A DNA stretch of 64,000 nucleotides from Desulfosporosinus acididurans (GTDB lineage Bacteria; Bacillota; Desulfitobacteriia; Desulfitobacteriales; Desulfitobacteriaceae). Below the pieces are notes generated by a model that did no database searches, was not told the DNA's origin, and saw only the letters and a program-made list of their open reading frames with translations. Every line of letters begins with the position of its first letter. Positions within the stretch are counted from its first letter, which is position 1. Of the stretch, positions 1 through 9,150 are shown one piece after another. The stretch is from contig NZ_LDZY01000003.1 of the NCBI RefSeq assembly GCF_001029285.1, positions 310,001 to 374,000 of the forward strand, in the 5' to 3' direction. Position numbers and translations under genes: made by a program.

Positions 1-2
1 TC

Positions 3-362
3 AAAAAGCCTTTGTGGAAGTTTACGACGATTATTCCTGAATCAATTGCCAACATTCTTATGACTGTTGTTATTTTTCCGTGTGTTGCTTTATTATTTCT
101 CCCTTATTTTCCGAGAAAGAATTTTTTTAAGCAATTAATGTATGTCTGCTTCTGGACATTCATTTTTTCATTGATTGAATGGTGGGCATTACGAATGCAC
201 CGCTTTACTCATTTTAACGGTTGGACCTTAACATATTCTGTGATTTTTAATTTTGGCATGTTTATTCTTCTTAAAATACATTATGAGAATCCGCGCTGGG
301 CATGGCTGATTTCAATAGCTGCAGGCGTCTTTATAATGGCTTATTTTGAAATACCTTTCTGA
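3..362 (+). CDS. CBO0543-type integral membrane protein, 5' end outside window
   Basis: The reading frame is open to the left edge of the window, so the N-terminus is missing; the TTG at 12 is probably not the true start. The visible part, about 119 residues, is almost entirely membrane protein, with four hydrophobic segments (roughly window codons 15-36, 42-62, 72-92 and 98-118) and short charged loops such as PRKNFFK and HYENPRW. The pattern and the opening Lys-Pro-Leu-Trp-Lys resemble the small CBO0543 family of clostridial and bacillar membrane proteins, whose function is unknown. It lies just upstream of the gerA operon on the same strand. The family call is moderately secure; no function is proposed. 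Confidence 0.55.
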   Translation, partial: KKPLWKFTTIIPESIANILMTVVIFPCVALLFLPYFPRKNFFKQLMYVCFWTFIFSLIEWWALRMHRFTHFNGWTLTYSVIFNFGMFILLKIHYENPRWAWLISIAAGVFIMAYFEIPF

Positions 363-381
363 TGACATTGTTAGTTGTTGT

Positions 382-410
382 GCATAATCAATGTAGTGCG
401 GGAGAAAATA
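382..410 (+). promoter_or_regulatory. Candidate forespore (sigma-F/sigma-G) promoter of the gerA operon
   Basis: GCATA at 382-386 and GGAGAAAATA at 401-410 fit the forespore pattern GYWTA, 14-16 bases, GGNRANANTN. gerA operons are forespore genes in Bacillus. The leader would be very short, because the ribosome-binding site starts near 418, so this is only a candidate. Confidence 0.3.
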
Positions 411-432
411 AGCGGATAAGGAGGAGAAAGCG

Positions 433-2007
433 TTGCGCAGCTGGATGAAAATGCTCAAAGAACTTACCCTTCGTCCTAAGGTTCATCAGGTTAGAAAGTC
501 CCCTGCCTATTCCTTTGATGAAGACCTTGCTAAGCCGGTTTCGGGGCAAAAAGCAAAAGAAATTTTGTCTAAGAGCAGTGATATTGTTTTTCGGGAATTC
601 TATCTTCAAGGAAAAGAATCTATTCCCTGCCTAATGGCAGGGGTTGATGGCCTAGTTGATAAAAACCTTTTGGATCAATTTGTATTAAAGCCTCTTATGG
701 TTGATTTGCCGGGGCGTCGGGAATTAGCTCAGCTGACGTTGTCTAATGTAGTTGACAGCACTATTCAATATCTTCTGCCCGGTCTTGAAATCAAAAAAAT
801 CTCGAAATTGAGTGACGCCATTAACGCAATTTTGTCCGGTGATGCGGTAATTTTTTTTGGTGAGTCCAAGGAAGCAATTGTTATCGGAGCTAGAGGGTGG
901 GCTAATGCCGGGATTAACGAACCTGTAGCTGAGTCAGTAATTAAAGGCCCTCACGAGGGATTTACAGAAACACTAAGAATAAATACATCTCTGTTACGGC
1001 GAAAAATCAAACATCCCTCCTTGAGGCTGATATCATTAAAGCTTGGTGAGTTAACTAATACTGATATAGTTGTCACCTATGTGGACAAGGTCGCTAGTCC
1101 TGATATTGTTTCCGAAGTATTGAAAAGGCTGAGCACCATTAAAATGGACGGGGTATTAGAAAGCGGCTATATCGAAGAAATGATTGAGGACTTTCCCTAT
1201 TCGCCTTTTCCTCAAATTGCTTATACAGAAAGGCCCGATGTACTGGCAGGTAAGCTTTTGGAAGGAAAAGTGGGTATCATGGTTGATGGAACTCCAATAG
1301 TTTTAGTTGTCCCAGCCATTTTAACGCAATTTTTAAATGTTAATGAAGATTACTATCAACGCGCTATGACAGCAGTATTGTTTCGCTTTGTTCGCTATAT
1401 TGGAGCCTTTATTGCTGTGACGGCTCCAAGTGTTTATATTGCAGTGACTACTTTTCATCAGGAAATTATTCCGACTGATCTCTTGATGAGCATTTCAGCA
1501 GGACGAGAAGGAGTGCCTTTTCCAGCTCTTTTAGAGGCTTTACTTATGACAATAGTCTTGGAGATCTTACAAGAGGCCGGGCTTCGTTTGCCGAGACCGA
1601 TTGGTCAAACTATTGGTATTGTCGGTGCTTTAATCATAGGAGATGCTGCAGTAAAGGCTAGCTTAGTAAGTCCGTTGATGGTTATTGTCATAGGAATAAC
1701 TGCCGTATCGAGCTATGCTATCCCCTACTACGATTTGAGCTTGGCGGTACGGCTTACACGTTTTCCACTTATGATTTTAGCCGGAAGTCTTGGCTTTTTC
1801 GGTGTCGCTGTCGGGTTTTATGCAGGTTTAATTCACCTCTTAAGCCTTCGTTCTTTTGGGGTACCGTACATGAGCCCTATTGCCCCAATGCGCATTCGGT
1901 CATTGTTACAGGATACATTTGTACGAGCTCCATGGTGGGCGATGAAACGAAGACCGCAGCTTTTGGAAATAGAGAACCCTCAATCAGGAGGGAAGGGAAA
2001 AGAATAA
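433..2007 (+). CDS. gerAA: Spore germination protein GerAA family (germinant receptor A subunit)
   Basis: A subunit of a GerA-type nutrient germinant receptor, which sits in the spore inner membrane and triggers germination when small nutrients bind. The 524 residues have the family layout: a soluble N-terminal half (about 1-290) and a C-terminal membrane domain with several helices (about 295-490), including a conserved-looking AGREGVPFPALLEALLM region. The TTG start follows the strong ribosome-binding site AAGGAGGAG at 418-426. It is followed at 2 bases by gerAB, and gerAC follows in turn, so all three receptor subunits are in one operon. Transcription in the forespore is expected from the family. 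The germinant cannot be told from sequence. Confidence 0.93.
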   Translation: MRSWMKMLKELTLRPKVHQVRKSPAYSFDEDLAKPVSGQKAKEILSKSSDIVFREFYLQGKESIPCLMAGVDGLVDKNLLDQFVLKPLMVDLPGRRELAQLTLSNVVDSTIQYLLPGLEIKKISKLSDAINAILSGDAVIFFGESKEAIVIGARGWANAGINEPVAESVIKGPHEGFTETLRINTSLLRRKIKHPSLRLISLKLGELTNTDIVVTYVDKVASPDIVSEVLKRLSTIKMDGVLESGYIEEMIEDFPYSPFPQIAYTERPDVLAGKLLEGKVGIMVDGTPIVLVVPAILTQFLNVNEDYYQRAMTAVLFRFVRYIGAFIAVTAPSVYIAVTTFHQEIIPTDLLMSISAGREGVPFPALLEALLMTIVLEILQEAGLRLPRPIGQTIGIVGALIIGDAAVKASLVSPLMVIVIGITAVSSYAIPYYDLSLAVRLTRFPLMILAGSLGFFGVAVGFYAGLIHLLSLRSFGVPYMSPIAPMRIRSLLQDTFVRAPWWAMKRRPQLLEIENPQSGGKGKE

Positions 2008-2009
2008 CT

Positions 2010-3110
2010 ATGGAAAGAATCTCTCCACATCAGTTCATGACCTTAGGGGGAGCTGTACTCATGGGTACGACATTTCTCCCGGTTGCGTCTATCGTCAGCA
2101 GTGCCGGCGGCCGAGACGGCTGGATGATTGTTTTACCCGCCTTTATCTTGGGGATACCTTATGGCTTAATGGTACTTTCATTACTGTCTCAATTTCCTAA
2201 TAAAAATTTATTACAGGTTTCGGAGATAGTCTTTGGCAAAGGAATAGGAAAACTTATCGGTGTTCTTTATATCCTAATCACAGGTTATTTTGGCGGTTTG
2301 CTTCTGGGACAAGTAGGAGATATTTATGAACGTTCAATTATGCCCTTGACTCCCATAAGTCTGTTTTATTTAGGGACAATAATTCTTGTCTTTTATTTGT
2401 GTAAGTCCGGAATTGAAGTATTCGCCCGGTTCTCAGAAGTTATTTTTCCTTTGATTATCTTAGCATTAATCTTGAACTTAACGCTTTCAATCTCGCGAAT
2501 CGAGCCGGGCGTGCTGCTGCCAATTCTCAGTGAAGGGGTAATGCCGCTTTTCTGGGGAGGTCTTAAAGTAGCTCCCTTCGTTATGGAATATATACTTTTC
2601 ATGGCCGGGATTTTAGCATTCCTGCCTACTGATATGAAGGAGATTGGACAATTAAGGAGAGAAGTTTGGCGGGCAGTATTTTTGGTGGGGATCTTAGACA
2701 TGTTTGTGGCATTCACGCAAATCCTTGTATTTGGGCCCTTCGAAACGACTCGGATTGTGTATGGTTTATTAGTTTTAGGGAAAATGGTAGAAGTAAGCCG
2801 CACAGTGGCAGGTGTTGAATCATTATTTTTGGGGGTTTGGCTTGGGGCCTTGGTCATAAAGATTAGCGCTTTTTTATTCACTGTAGTTTGGGGCCTGGAG
2901 ACTGTAATGAACCTTAAAGGTCTAAAATGGGAAATTGCGGTTTGTGCGGTCTTTATGGGGATTGCCTTTGGTTTTGTAAGGGGATCTGTATTGATTTCTG
3001 AAATATCGTTCGTTGATAACTATCTTATTTTGCCATTCACCACTATTTGGATACTAGGACTTTGGGGAACAGCGCGCTGGAAGAAGGGGAAAAACATCCG
3101 TGGAAACTAG
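2010..3110 (+). CDS. gerAB: Spore germination protein GerAB family (B subunit, transporter-like)
   Basis: B subunit of the germinant receptor, an APC-superfamily-like membrane protein thought to bind the germinant. The 366 residues form about ten hydrophobic segments with few long loops, typical of GerAB/spore permease proteins of about 365 residues. I chose ATG 2010 because the protein begins MERISPHQFM, as in the family, and GGAGGGAAGGG lies upstream; the frame is open for 26 further codons inside gerAA. The gene starts 2 bases after the gerAA stop and overlaps gerAC by 11 bases, suggesting coupled translation. Confidence 0.93.
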   Translation: MERISPHQFMTLGGAVLMGTTFLPVASIVSSAGGRDGWMIVLPAFILGIPYGLMVLSLLSQFPNKNLLQVSEIVFGKGIGKLIGVLYILITGYFGGLLLGQVGDIYERSIMPLTPISLFYLGTIILVFYLCKSGIEVFARFSEVIFPLIILALILNLTLSISRIEPGVLLPILSEGVMPLFWGGLKVAPFVMEYILFMAGILAFLPTDMKEIGQLRREVWRAVFLVGILDMFVAFTQILVFGPFETTRIVYGLLVLGKMVEVSRTVAGVESLFLGVWLGALVIKISAFLFTVVWGLETVMNLKGLKWEIAVCAVFMGIAFGFVRGSVLISEISFVDNYLILPFTTIWILGLWGTARWKKGKNIRGN

Positions 3111-4308
3111 AAGACATCAAAAAGTTAATAGAATTGCGGCCTTAATTTTAATAGTATGTCTCTTATTCTTGCCGGGATGTTGGGGAAAACGGGAAGTTGA
3201 AGAATTGGCACCTCTGATCGGCGTGGGGTTTGATCTTGGAAAGAAGCCGGGAACATTTCTGATAACCATGCAATTAGCCAAACCTAAACAAGGCGGAGGA
3301 GAATCCGCGGCCAAAATCGAAGATCGAACCTTTAGTGTAGAAGTTGCCAGCGCTCGCGAAGCAACAGAAATGGTGTATAAGATTTCCAGCCGTATACCCT
3401 TTATGGGCTCTTTAAAGGTCATAGTTATAGGGGAAGGTGCGGCCAAAGCCGGTTTTACCGATATCATTGATTTCGCTCAGCGGTTTTCAGAGTTTCGGCG
3501 GACAATGTACCTTGTTTTGACAAAAGGAAAGGCTCAAACTCTTTTAAATATAAAATTGCGCGATGGAGAACTTCCGGCTATGAGCATTAAGAATCATATG
3601 GAGCAAGGCAATAATCTTTCTACCTTTCCTACAGTTCGGCTGGGACATTACTTAACAATTATTGGCTCACAGAGTACGGCTCCAATTCTTCCCGTCGTTG
3701 AAACTATAAAGTCAGGAGAGGATGGCATTGAATATAATAACGCAAAGGAGGGAAAGGAACTACATATACAAGGTTCAGGTGTTTTGCGCGGAGATCACTT
3801 AGTGGATTACCTTACAGATAAGGAAACTAAAGGGTACATGTGGCTTGAAAACAATGTTCAAAATTGTTTAATAAATACAATGGATGATAAAGACAAGGTT
3901 AGTTTTGGCGGACAAGTTTTGAAATCTAAGACTAGATATAAATTATTCGACAATAACGGAGTAATCGGTCTTCAGTACCAGATTCAAGCAAGTATTTCCG
4001 TCGATGAGGTAATGGGTGTAAAGCAACAACTTTCGGAACCGGAATGGGTCGATCTTATGAATCAGGCAGAAACTAGTTATGCCAAAGTCATTCAAGAAGA
4101 ATGTGAGATGTCAATCAAAAAAGAGAGGGATTTGAGTCTTGATTTTTTAGGGATTGGGCGGCTGATTGACGAGAGAGACCCTTCGTATTGGAAGACCATA
4201 AAAGACCAATGGGAAGAGAAGATTGCAGATTTTCCTCTTAACCTGAATGTGCAGGTTTCTGTTCATCATTCAGGGATGTCAAGCAGCAGTTCTACGACTA
4301 ACGATTAA
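3100..4308 (+). CDS. gerAC: Spore germination lipoprotein GerAC family (C subunit)
   Basis: C subunit of the germinant receptor, a lipoprotein on the outer face of the spore inner membrane. The GTG start at 3100 gives a signal peptide with the lipobox LPGC at about residues 25-28, so Cys28 would be lipidated. The next residues, WGKREVEELAPLIGVGFD, are characteristic of GerAC proteins. Length is 402 residues, as usual for the family. The gene overlaps gerAB and completes the operon. The C-terminus ends in a Ser/Thr-rich tail (SSSSSTT), which looks unstructured. Confidence 0.93.
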   Translation: METRRHQKVNRIAALILIVCLLFLPGCWGKREVEELAPLIGVGFDLGKKPGTFLITMQLAKPKQGGGESAAKIEDRTFSVEVASAREATEMVYKISSRIPFMGSLKVIVIGEGAAKAGFTDIIDFAQRFSEFRRTMYLVLTKGKAQTLLNIKLRDGELPAMSIKNHMEQGNNLSTFPTVRLGHYLTIIGSQSTAPILPVVETIKSGEDGIEYNNAKEGKELHIQGSGVLRGDHLVDYLTDKETKGYMWLENNVQNCLINTMDDKDKVSFGGQVLKSKTRYKLFDNNGVIGLQYQIQASISVDEVMGVKQQLSEPEWVDLMNQAETSYAKVIQEECEMSIKKERDLSLDFLGIGRLIDERDPSYWKTIKDQWEEKIADFPLNLNVQVSVHHSGMSSSSSTTND

Positions 4309-4332
4309 TTCAGTACGAGAAGGGGAAGAATA
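4303..4332 (+). promoter_or_regulatory. Candidate sigma-F promoter of gin/csfB
   Basis: GATTA (4303-4307; consensus GYWTA, one mismatch), a 15-base spacer, then GGGAAGAATA (4323-4332), which fits GGNRANANTN throughout. It overlaps the end of gerAC and lies 35 bases before the gin ATG. csfB is a sigma-F gene in B. subtilis, so the placement makes sense. Confidence 0.4.
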
Positions 4333-4366
4333 GGTGCAGGAGGAAGTACTAAGGGGGAACGTAACT

Positions 4367-4630
4367 ATGATAAAATCAGATACTATTCAGTCAAGAGGCC
4401 CAAGTGAGGGAACCGACTCGATAAAGGATCAGAAAACGGTTATCAATAAAGGAAAGGTCTATCCGGTTTGTTATCGCTGTGCTCAAGTTCCTAAAAATGG
4501 ATTATATGACGGATTTAGAATAAGAGGAATGTTTTTCTGCTCTGATTGTCAACGGGAGTTGTACTCTGCCGACCAGGATACTCCAGAATATCGAGAATTC
4601 TTAGTTTTAATCCAAGGACTTTTATTTTAA
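4367..4630 (+). CDS. csfB: Anti-sigma factor Gin/CsfB
   Basis: Small zinc protein that binds and restrains sigma factors during sporulation; in B. subtilis, Gin inhibits sigma-G in the forespore until engulfment and sigma-E in later stages. The sequence shows the family zinc motif: CYRC at about residues 33-36 and CSDC at about 58-61, with GLYDGF and RGMFF between. I chose ATG 4367 (87 residues) because AAGGGGG ends 9 bases before it; an in-frame GTG at 4334 would add 11 residues. It follows gerAC by about 60 bases and may have its own forespore promoter. In Bacillus, csfB also sits upstream of the yaaO-tmk-holB genes, matching the next genes here. Confidence 0.85.
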   Translation: MIKSDTIQSRGPSEGTDSIKDQKTVINKGKVYPVCYRCAQVPKNGLYDGFRIRGMFFCSDCQRELYSADQDTPEYREFLVLIQGLLF

Positions 4631-4640
4631 TACTTATTAT

Positions 4641-4676
4641 CATAACCCGGGATATTGATTCAAATCTCGGGTTATG
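4641..4676 (+). terminator. Stem-loop after gin, terminator-like but without a U-tract
   Basis: CATAACCCGGGAT (4641-4653) pairs with ATCTCGGGTTATG (4664-4676): a 13-bp stem with one G-U pair and a 10-base loop. No run of T follows on either strand, so intrinsic termination is uncertain. Confidence 0.35.
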
Positions 4677-4771
4677 AAATGTAGATGAAATATTGGCTTA
4701 GATGTGATAAAATAGTTTGAATATGATGTATTGATATAAAGCGTTATAAACCATTTAATGGAGGTTCATTG

Positions 4772-6211
4772 GTGGGTGATCTGGGAGAGGGATTGAGCCA
4801 ATATCAGAAACAGGGGTTTTGCTCTTTCCATACTCCTGGCCATAAAGGGCAACAGGAGTTTTTTCATGACTTTGATTTCTGCGGATTTGATTTAACAGAA
4901 CTTCCGGGACTCGATATGCTCCATTCACCGAAGGGAATTATAGATCAAGCACAGAAACGTTCGGCCGAAATATTTGGAGCGGATGAAACATTTTTTTTGG
5001 TCGGCGGGGGGACTGTCGGCAATCAGGCCATGTTTATGTCCCTTACGAATACGGTGAATCAGGTTATTATTGAAAGGAGTTCCCATCGCTCTGTAATGTC
5101 GGCTTTGGTTCTCAGCGGATTAAAACCGGACTATCTAAAACCTATTATTCATCCGGATTTTAACCTTCCCTTGGGTTTGGACTTACGTCCTGAGCGATTT
5201 CCTTGGTCAAATATCGCTGCCTGTCATGTTACTTATCCTAGTTATTATGGAACGTGTATAGAGCTGCGAGACCTTTTAAATAAAAGGACAAATTTAGCAC
5301 CGGATGTGCCGGTGTTTGTCGATCAAGCGCACGGCTCTCATTTTATGGGATTCTTGTTTCCTGCGAGTGCCTTAACATTGGGTGCAGATCTTGTCTTACA
5401 TAGTACTCATAAGACGCTTGCTGCTTTAACTCAGTCAGCTATGCTCCATGTTCAAGGCTCGAGAGTTTCCCGTATTCGATTAAGACAAAGCTTGGAACTG
5501 CTTCAATCATCAAGCCCCAGCTACCTATTGTTAGCGTCTCTGGAACGAGCCGGGGAATATGCTTTGGATCTATGGCGCTGGGAGTACCTTAAAGAAGAAG
5601 TCGAAAATCTTCAGCAAAGGGTTGGGGAGAAATTCCGCATACTCTCTCAGAACGATGTTGGGACTTATGGTATAGATGCTTTGGATTGGTCAAAAATTCT
5701 GATTAATACGCGGCCGCTGGGATTGCCTGCTTCTCGCTGTGTTGAATTTTTGCGTGGGGAATTTGGCCTGGAACCTGAATTATGGGACGAAGAGAATATT
5801 TTGTTTTTGCTGGGAATCGGCAATACCCCTGAGGACATTCGGCGACTCACGAGGGGGTTAGAAAGATTGGCTGATTGTACTCAGCTATTGTCTTTAGGAT
5901 CTGAACATTTTAGAAAAAACGCTAGAGATGACAGAAGCGACGGTTTTCTTTTACCGCCCCAGATTCTCACACCACGAGAGGCCTTTTTTGCTAAAAAAAG
6001 GAGAGTTCCTCTGAAAGAGAGTTTAGGCCATATTGTCGGGGAAACTATTTCTCCATATCCGCCGGGTATTCCAATCGTTGTCATGGGAGAACAAATGACC
6101 CCGGAAGTTCTCGAGACACTGCTTGTTGTTGAAGAAGGACGTTGGCAAGGGTGGGAAGGCTGTGAAAGCCGAACAATTTGGATTGCGGAGGAGGAAAAAG
6201 GAATGTCATGA
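4772..6211 (+). CDS. PLP-dependent Orn/Lys/Arg decarboxylase family protein (YaaO-like)
   Basis: Fold-type I pyridoxal-phosphate enzyme of the ornithine/lysine/arginine decarboxylase major family; the substrate cannot be fixed from sequence. The hallmark N-terminal HTPGHKGQ lies near residue 20, PVFVDQAHGSHF binds the cofactor ring, and HSTHKT places the Schiff-base lysine near residue 214. The C-terminal small domain, with the family's PPGIP motif, follows to residue 479. The GTG at 4772 is 7 bases after GGAGG; a TTG one codon upstream is also possible. It overlaps holB by 4 bases. B. subtilis yaaO also lies between csfB and holB, but tmk, yaaQ and yaaR, found there, are absent here. Confidence 0.85.
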   Translation: MGDLGEGLSQYQKQGFCSFHTPGHKGQQEFFHDFDFCGFDLTELPGLDMLHSPKGIIDQAQKRSAEIFGADETFFLVGGGTVGNQAMFMSLTNTVNQVIIERSSHRSVMSALVLSGLKPDYLKPIIHPDFNLPLGLDLRPERFPWSNIAACHVTYPSYYGTCIELRDLLNKRTNLAPDVPVFVDQAHGSHFMGFLFPASALTLGADLVLHSTHKTLAALTQSAMLHVQGSRVSRIRLRQSLELLQSSSPSYLLLASLERAGEYALDLWRWEYLKEEVENLQQRVGEKFRILSQNDVGTYGIDALDWSKILINTRPLGLPASRCVEFLRGEFGLEPELWDEENILFLLGIGNTPEDIRRLTRGLERLADCTQLLSLGSEHFRKNARDDRSDGFLLPPQILTPREAFFAKKRRVPLKESLGHIVGETISPYPPGIPIVVMGEQMTPEVLETLLVVEEGRWQGWEGCESRTIWIAEEEKGMS

Positions 6212-7086
6212 ATCTAGCACAGGCTCTTTTAGAAAAGGCGGCTCGAGAAGAACAATTGGCACATCTTTTACTCTTCCATGGGGGAAGTGAATTACATCGG
6301 CGGGAAGAGGCTCTTCGGATCGCCCAGATTTTAAATTGTTTTTCGCCAAAATTAGAAAGACCGTGTCAAAATTGTATAGCCTGCCATAAAATTTCCGGTT
6401 TTAACCATCCGGATGTACTGTGGCTGAAACCGCTTAAGACAACGATTGGAATCGAACAAGTTCTTGCCTGGCATGAAAAGGTTTATTTAAAACATTACGA
6501 AGGAAACTATAAAGTTTCTATAATCGAACAGGCAGACACGTTAACGCTGCCTGCGGCGAATGCACTTTTAAAAGTTATTGAAGAACCTCCGGAGCATTGT
6601 GTTATTATCCTTAGTGCCGGAAATGCGGAAGGAATATTGCCTACAATACAAAGTCGTGCTCAATTAATTTATTTTTCTGATCCTCCCGAAGACGAGTGGC
6701 TAAGGGAATTGGGAGCGGAAAATCAGCAGGAAGCCAGATTAGCTCTGGAGTTAAGCGGGGAAAACCAAACCCTGGCGACTGCAATAATGGAGCAGGGTGT
6801 TTCCTCTCTTCAAGAATGGGTTTCTAGATTTTTTCAGGTTGTTAAGGATAAGGATTTTCTGGCGCTTTTTTCTCTTTTCCCCTTAGACAAAAACCAAGTA
6901 AGTATCTATCTGCAGGTTTTAGCTGTTAGGATACAGGAAGGCATCCGTAATGGCGCGAACCAACCTTTTGAACTTCTGGCAATTGGTAAAGCTAATGAAG
7001 CGTTAAGACAACAAGTAAATCCGAGATTGGTTATAGAAGTATTGGCTTTAGAACTATTTCAACAAGGAGGGGTTCTCTGTGATTGA
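6208..7086 (+). CDS. holB: DNA polymerase III delta' subunit
   Basis: Delta' subunit of the clamp-loader complex, which opens and loads the beta clamp during replication. The 292 residues begin with an AAA+ module in which the Walker A region is replaced by LLLFHGGSELHRREE with no GKT, as expected for delta', which does not hydrolyse ATP. A zinc module with four cysteines follows at about residues 42-60 (CFS...CQNCIAC). The sensor-1 region carries SRAQ in TIQSRAQ. ATG 6208 overlaps the decarboxylase stop (ATGA) and has GGAGGAGG upstream. The gene overlaps ricT by 8 bases, so the order holB-ricT-yabA is translationally coupled, as in Bacillus. Confidence 0.92.
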   Translation: MNLAQALLEKAAREEQLAHLLLFHGGSELHRREEALRIAQILNCFSPKLERPCQNCIACHKISGFNHPDVLWLKPLKTTIGIEQVLAWHEKVYLKHYEGNYKVSIIEQADTLTLPAANALLKVIEEPPEHCVIILSAGNAEGILPTIQSRAQLIYFSDPPEDEWLRELGAENQQEARLALELSGENQTLATAIMEQGVSSLQEWVSRFFQVVKDKDFLALFSLFPLDKNQVSIYLQVLAVRIQEGIRNGANQPFELLAIGKANEALRQQVNPRLVIEVLALELFQQGGVLCD

Positions 7087-7891
7087 GGTTGTCGGTGTTC
7101 GCTTTAAAAATGCGGGTAAAATATACTATTTCTCTCCGGGAGATCTTAAGCTTGAGGCCTCGGACCGGGTGATTGTTGAAACCGCAAGAGGTATTGAATT
7201 CGGTGAATTGGTGATCCCTCCTCGAATGGTAGCTGATGAGGAAGTGGTACTTCCTTTAAAGCAGGTTATTAGAAAAGCCACACCAGCTGATGAACAGTTT
7301 GTAGAGCAAAATAGAATAAAGGAAAAAGATGCTTTTCAAATTTGCTTAAAGAAAATATCCGAGCATCAGCTGCCAATGAAATTAGTTGACGTTGAGTATA
7401 CTTTTGACGGAAATAAGATTATTTTTTCGTTTACAGCTGAAGGAAGAGTTGACTTTCGGGAATTAGTGAAAGATTTGGCGGCCATTTTCCGTACGCGTAT
7501 TGAGTTAAGGCAAATAGGAGTTAGAGATGAAGCTAAGATGCTGGGAGGAGTCGGTTCCTGCGGCAGAATACTTTGCTGCACATCATTTTTGGGGGATTTT
7601 GAACCGGTTTCCATCCGTATGGCAAAGGACCAAAAATTATCTCTAAACCCAACAAAGATCTCTGGAATTTGCGGGCGGCTTATGTGTTGCCTGAAGTATG
7701 AAAATGGCTGTTATAGACCTAATGATAAGGAAATGTATGCCCAAGACTTAGAAGACATTAAGATGCTGGAAATTCTGGAGGAATCGAATCTTCTTGTCGA
7801 TAACCCTGTCGCCAATGCTAGTAAAATGAATGGCAAACAGCGTTGTAATAGGAAAGGGGAAAAGCCCAAAGGAAAGAGTGATAAGGTATGA
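7079..7891 (+). CDS. ricT: RicT (YaaT), PSP1-domain regulator of RNA processing and development
   Basis: Member of the Ric complex (RicA-RicF-RicT), which in B. subtilis carries iron-sulfur clusters and modulates RNase Y-dependent mRNA maturation, and promotes competence, biofilm formation and sporulation. The sequence has the PSP1 C-terminal domain with the signatures [17 protein letters not shown] and [13 protein letters not shown], whose cysteines are those expected to bind the cluster. Length is 270 residues, as usual, with a Lys/Arg-rich tail. GTG 7079 has AAGGAGGGG just upstream and lies inside the holB end; the stop overlaps yabA ATG by 4 bases. Confidence 0.92.
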   Translation: MIEVVGVRFKNAGKIYYFSPGDLKLEASDRVIVETARGIEFGELVIPPRMVADEEVVLPLKQVIRKATPADEQFVEQNRIKEKDAFQICLKKISEHQLPMKLVDVEYTFDGNKIIFSFTAEGRVDFRELVKDLAAIFRTRIELRQIGVRDEAKMLGGVGSCGRILCCTSFLGDFEPVSIRMAKDQKLSLNPTKISGICGRLMCCLKYENGCYRPNDKEMYAQDLEDIKMLEILEESNLLVDNPVANASKMNGKQRCNRKGEKPKGKSDKV

Positions 7892-8193
7892 GTCAGTTAA
7901 CTCAAGCCCTTACAGAAGTGGAAGAAAAATTGCGTTCCCTGCTGGAGGAAGTTAACCAATTGATACCTTACGTCAAGGCTTTAGAAGAAGAAAATATCAA
8001 ACTAAAGCGTGAGTGTACTCTTCCGGAAAAGGAGACGGAGCGGGTTATTGCCAATGCCGAACATATCCAAGGTGTTGCCCATGATAACTTAGAGCGACTC
8101 TATCATGAAGGATTTCACGTTTGTCATCTTCATTTCGGGCAGCCTTTAGAAGGGGATTGTCTGTTTTGTATGGGCTTTTTACGGAAAGACTAG
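7888..8193 (+). CDS. yabA: Replication initiation control protein YabA
   Basis: Negative regulator of chromosome replication in Firmicutes: it binds DnaA and the DnaN clamp and prevents over-initiation. The 101 residues show the expected two-part structure, an N-terminal heptad-rich coiled coil (about residues 3-47) for tetramerisation and a C-terminal zinc module (HVCHLHFG...[10 protein letters not shown]). The gene overlaps ricT by 4 bases, as in the usual holB-ricT-yabA order. Its presence is notable beside the DnaA-box triplet at about 41.3 kb of this window. Confidence 0.9.
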   Translation: MSQLTQALTEVEEKLRSLLEEVNQLIPYVKALEEENIKLKRECTLPEKETERVIANAEHIQGVAHDNLERLYHEGFHVCHLHFGQPLEGDCLFCMGFLRKD

Positions 8194-8229
8194 AATTAAA
8201 GGATATTTTAAGGTCGGGAGTCTTTAGAC

Positions 8230-9066
8230 ATGTTAGTTAAAGGTACATTATATGTATGTGGGACCCCAATTGGCAATTTGGCAGATATAACGCTGCGTGT
8301 CTTAGATACATTGCGGAATGTTGATTTAATAGCCGCTGAAGATACACGTCATTCACGTAAGCTTTTACAGCACTATCAGATAAGTACCCATTTGACAAGT
8401 TATCATGAGCACAACGAGAAGAAGAAATCGTTAGAACTCGTAGAACGACTTAAAGCAGGCCAAACAGTCGCTCTTATTAGTGATGCGGGACTACCTGGAA
8501 TTTCTGATCCGGGAGGTGAGGTTGTTCGGCTGTGTCTTGAAGAAAATATTCCGGTGGATGTTCTGCCTGGACCGAATGCGGCTCTGACGGCTTTGATTTT
8601 ATCGGGTATGCCGGCCGAACATTTTACGTTTTATGGTTTTTTGCCAATTTCAGCAGGGGAGAGAAAACGTAGTTTAGAAGGCCTGGCAAATCGTCAAGAA
8701 ACTTTGATCTTTTATGAGGCTCCCCATCGATTATTAAGCACCTTACAAGGATTGTCGGAATCCTTCGGTGACCGTGAAGCTGCAGTTGTTCGTGAGTTAA
8801 CAAAAGTGCATCAGCAAGTTCATAAGAATTATCTTTTTAAGCTAAGAGAAGAGTTTGAAAAGACCCCTCCGCGGGGAGAATGCTGCATAGTCATTGCTCC
8901 ATTTGTGCCAGAAAAATTAGCAGGCGGGCCTCAAGACTGGTGTATTGAAGTCAATGAGGGAATACAGCGGGGGTTAACCAAAAAAGAAGCCATGAAAGAA
9001 GTAGCTAAGCGTTATGGAGTGAAAAAGTCGGAGGTATATCAAGCCTTAATCGAAGAATTAAAGTAG
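8230..9066 (+). CDS. rsmI: 16S rRNA (cytidine1402-2'-O)-methyltransferase RsmI
   Basis: Tetrapyrrole-methylase-fold enzyme that methylates the ribose 2'-OH of C1402 in the 16S rRNA P-site region using S-adenosylmethionine. The 278 residues start with the family opening GTLYVCGTPIGNLADIT and contain AAEDTRHSRKLL, SDAGLPGISDPG and the GPNAAL motif. A C-terminal helical extension is present (about 235-278). It follows yabA by 36 bases and closes this cluster ahead of a hairpin terminator. Confidence 0.93.
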   Translation: MLVKGTLYVCGTPIGNLADITLRVLDTLRNVDLIAAEDTRHSRKLLQHYQISTHLTSYHEHNEKKKSLELVERLKAGQTVALISDAGLPGISDPGGEVVRLCLEENIPVDVLPGPNAALTALILSGMPAEHFTFYGFLPISAGERKRSLEGLANRQETLIFYEAPHRLLSTLQGLSESFGDREAAVVRELTKVHQQVHKNYLFKLREEFEKTPPRGECCIVIAPFVPEKLAGGPQDWCIEVNEGIQRGLTKKEAMKEVAKRYGVKKSEVYQALIEELK

Positions 9067-9068
9067 AA

Positions 9069-9093
9069 TAAAAAGAAGGCCGATCCGGCCTTC
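9069..9093. terminator. Bidirectional terminator between rsmI and abrB
   Basis: GAAGGCCGATCCGGCCTTC at 9075-9093 folds into an 8-bp stem. Read on the minus strand it is followed by TTTTTATTC, a good U-tract for abrB; on the plus strand the T-run (about 9102-9106) is offset. It separates two converging genes. Confidence 0.7.
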
Positions 9094-9150
9094 AAGGAGA
9101 GTTTTTAATATCTCTATACACAAACTTCTATCTATGTAAAACTGTTAAGC

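Noticed and set aside
2393-2881. Minus-strand frame of 162 codons opposite gerAB
   Set aside because: It mirrors the hydrophobic codons of gerAB and has no start signal.
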